Shown here in pieces: positions 63,972 to 64,000 of a stretch of 64,000 nucleotides of DNA. The DNA comes from Pelomonas candidula (lineage in GTDB: Bacteria; Pseudomonadota; Gammaproteobacteria; Burkholderiales; Burkholderiaceae_C), in contig NZ_JBIGIC010000006.1 in NCBI RefSeq assembly GCF_043555985.1, positions 248,001 through 312,000 of the forward strand. The letters are read 5' to 3'. Within the stretch, counting starts at the first letter, position 1. The number at the start of each line of letters is the position of its first letter. The notes under the pieces are model-generated. The model was not told the DNA's origin and ran no database searches. It worked only from the letters and a program-made list of their open reading frames with translations. Made by a program: the position numbers and the translations under genes.

Positions 63972-64000
63972 ATGCCGGTGAGCCTCGACCGCAGGCACTG
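63972..64000 (+). CDS. Possible start of a gene running out of the window
   Basis: ATG followed by eight sense codons (MPVSLDRRH) reaching the edge, divergent from the carbonic anhydrase gene. Too short to identify; it may not be real. Confidence 0.25.

Overview
The window is a GC-rich chromosomal stretch from a betaproteobacterium of the order Burkholderiales. The evidence is the gene order pnp-quinone reductase-tpiA-secG-tRNA(Leu)-nuoABCDEFGHI, an intracellular PHB depolymerase, an rpsU-yqeY pair and a zapA/6S RNA/EVE cluster. The Rubrivivax-Leptothrix-Roseateles group is my best guess, from general gene style rather than any search. It reads as core genome: no transposase, integrase, phage gene, rRNA or CRISPR array is visible, and coding density is very high.

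Layout. 1-8597 (minus): nuoA to nuoI of respiratory complex I, with nuoI cut by the window edge. 8830-14260: tRNA-Leu(GAG), secG, tpiA, a quinone reductase, pnp and rpsO (all minus), with leader hairpins between rpsO and pnp. 14261-21110: a small heat-shock protein behind a sigma-32-like promoter, then a complete ISC iron-sulfur operon on the minus strand (iscR-iscS-iscU-iscA-hscB-hscA-fdx) ending in tsaD. 21177-27876: uvrB, an aromatic aminotransferase, phaZ, an RnfB-like ferredoxin, nth, a ZapB-like coiled coil and zapA. 27873-31728: an M48 metallopeptidase, 6S RNA, an EVE-domain protein and a degenerate GGDEF protein. 31729-34228: a flavoprotein, rpsU, yqeY and a DUF442 protein. 34307-38749: a branched-chain amino-acid-type ABC transporter (livKHMGF). 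38808-46297: pmbA, yjgA, mog, a large beta-propeller diguanylate cyclase, cysE and trmJ. 46418-58149: suhB, a secreted TonB-C-domain protein, a secreted hydrolase, mutS, a hydrolase, pyrG, kdsA, eno, ftsB, pnuC and a nicotinamide riboside kinase-like gene. 58132-63908: a small unknown protein, an unrecognised 1171-residue membrane protein, hslO and a gamma-carbonic anhydrase.

How the parts work together. Complex I carries many Fe-S clusters and lies in the same window as the ISC assembly operon. PnuC plus the kinase would import and phosphorylate nicotinamide riboside for NAD. pyrG, kdsA, eno and ftsB serve CTP, KDO, glycolysis and division. Two GGDEF proteins point to c-di-GMP signalling: one looks catalytically competent, and the other has lost the active site but keeps the RxxD inhibitory-site signature.

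The least explained items are the 1171-residue membrane protein with a putative periplasmic-binding-protein-like sensor region (58799-62314), the NPQPLPP-motif protein beside it, and the GALRF degenerate GGDEF protein (30508-31515). RNA-level structure is also notable: a newly folded 6S RNA candidate, a pnp leader hairpin, terminator-like hairpins inside the isc and liv operons, and a pyrG leader hairpin.
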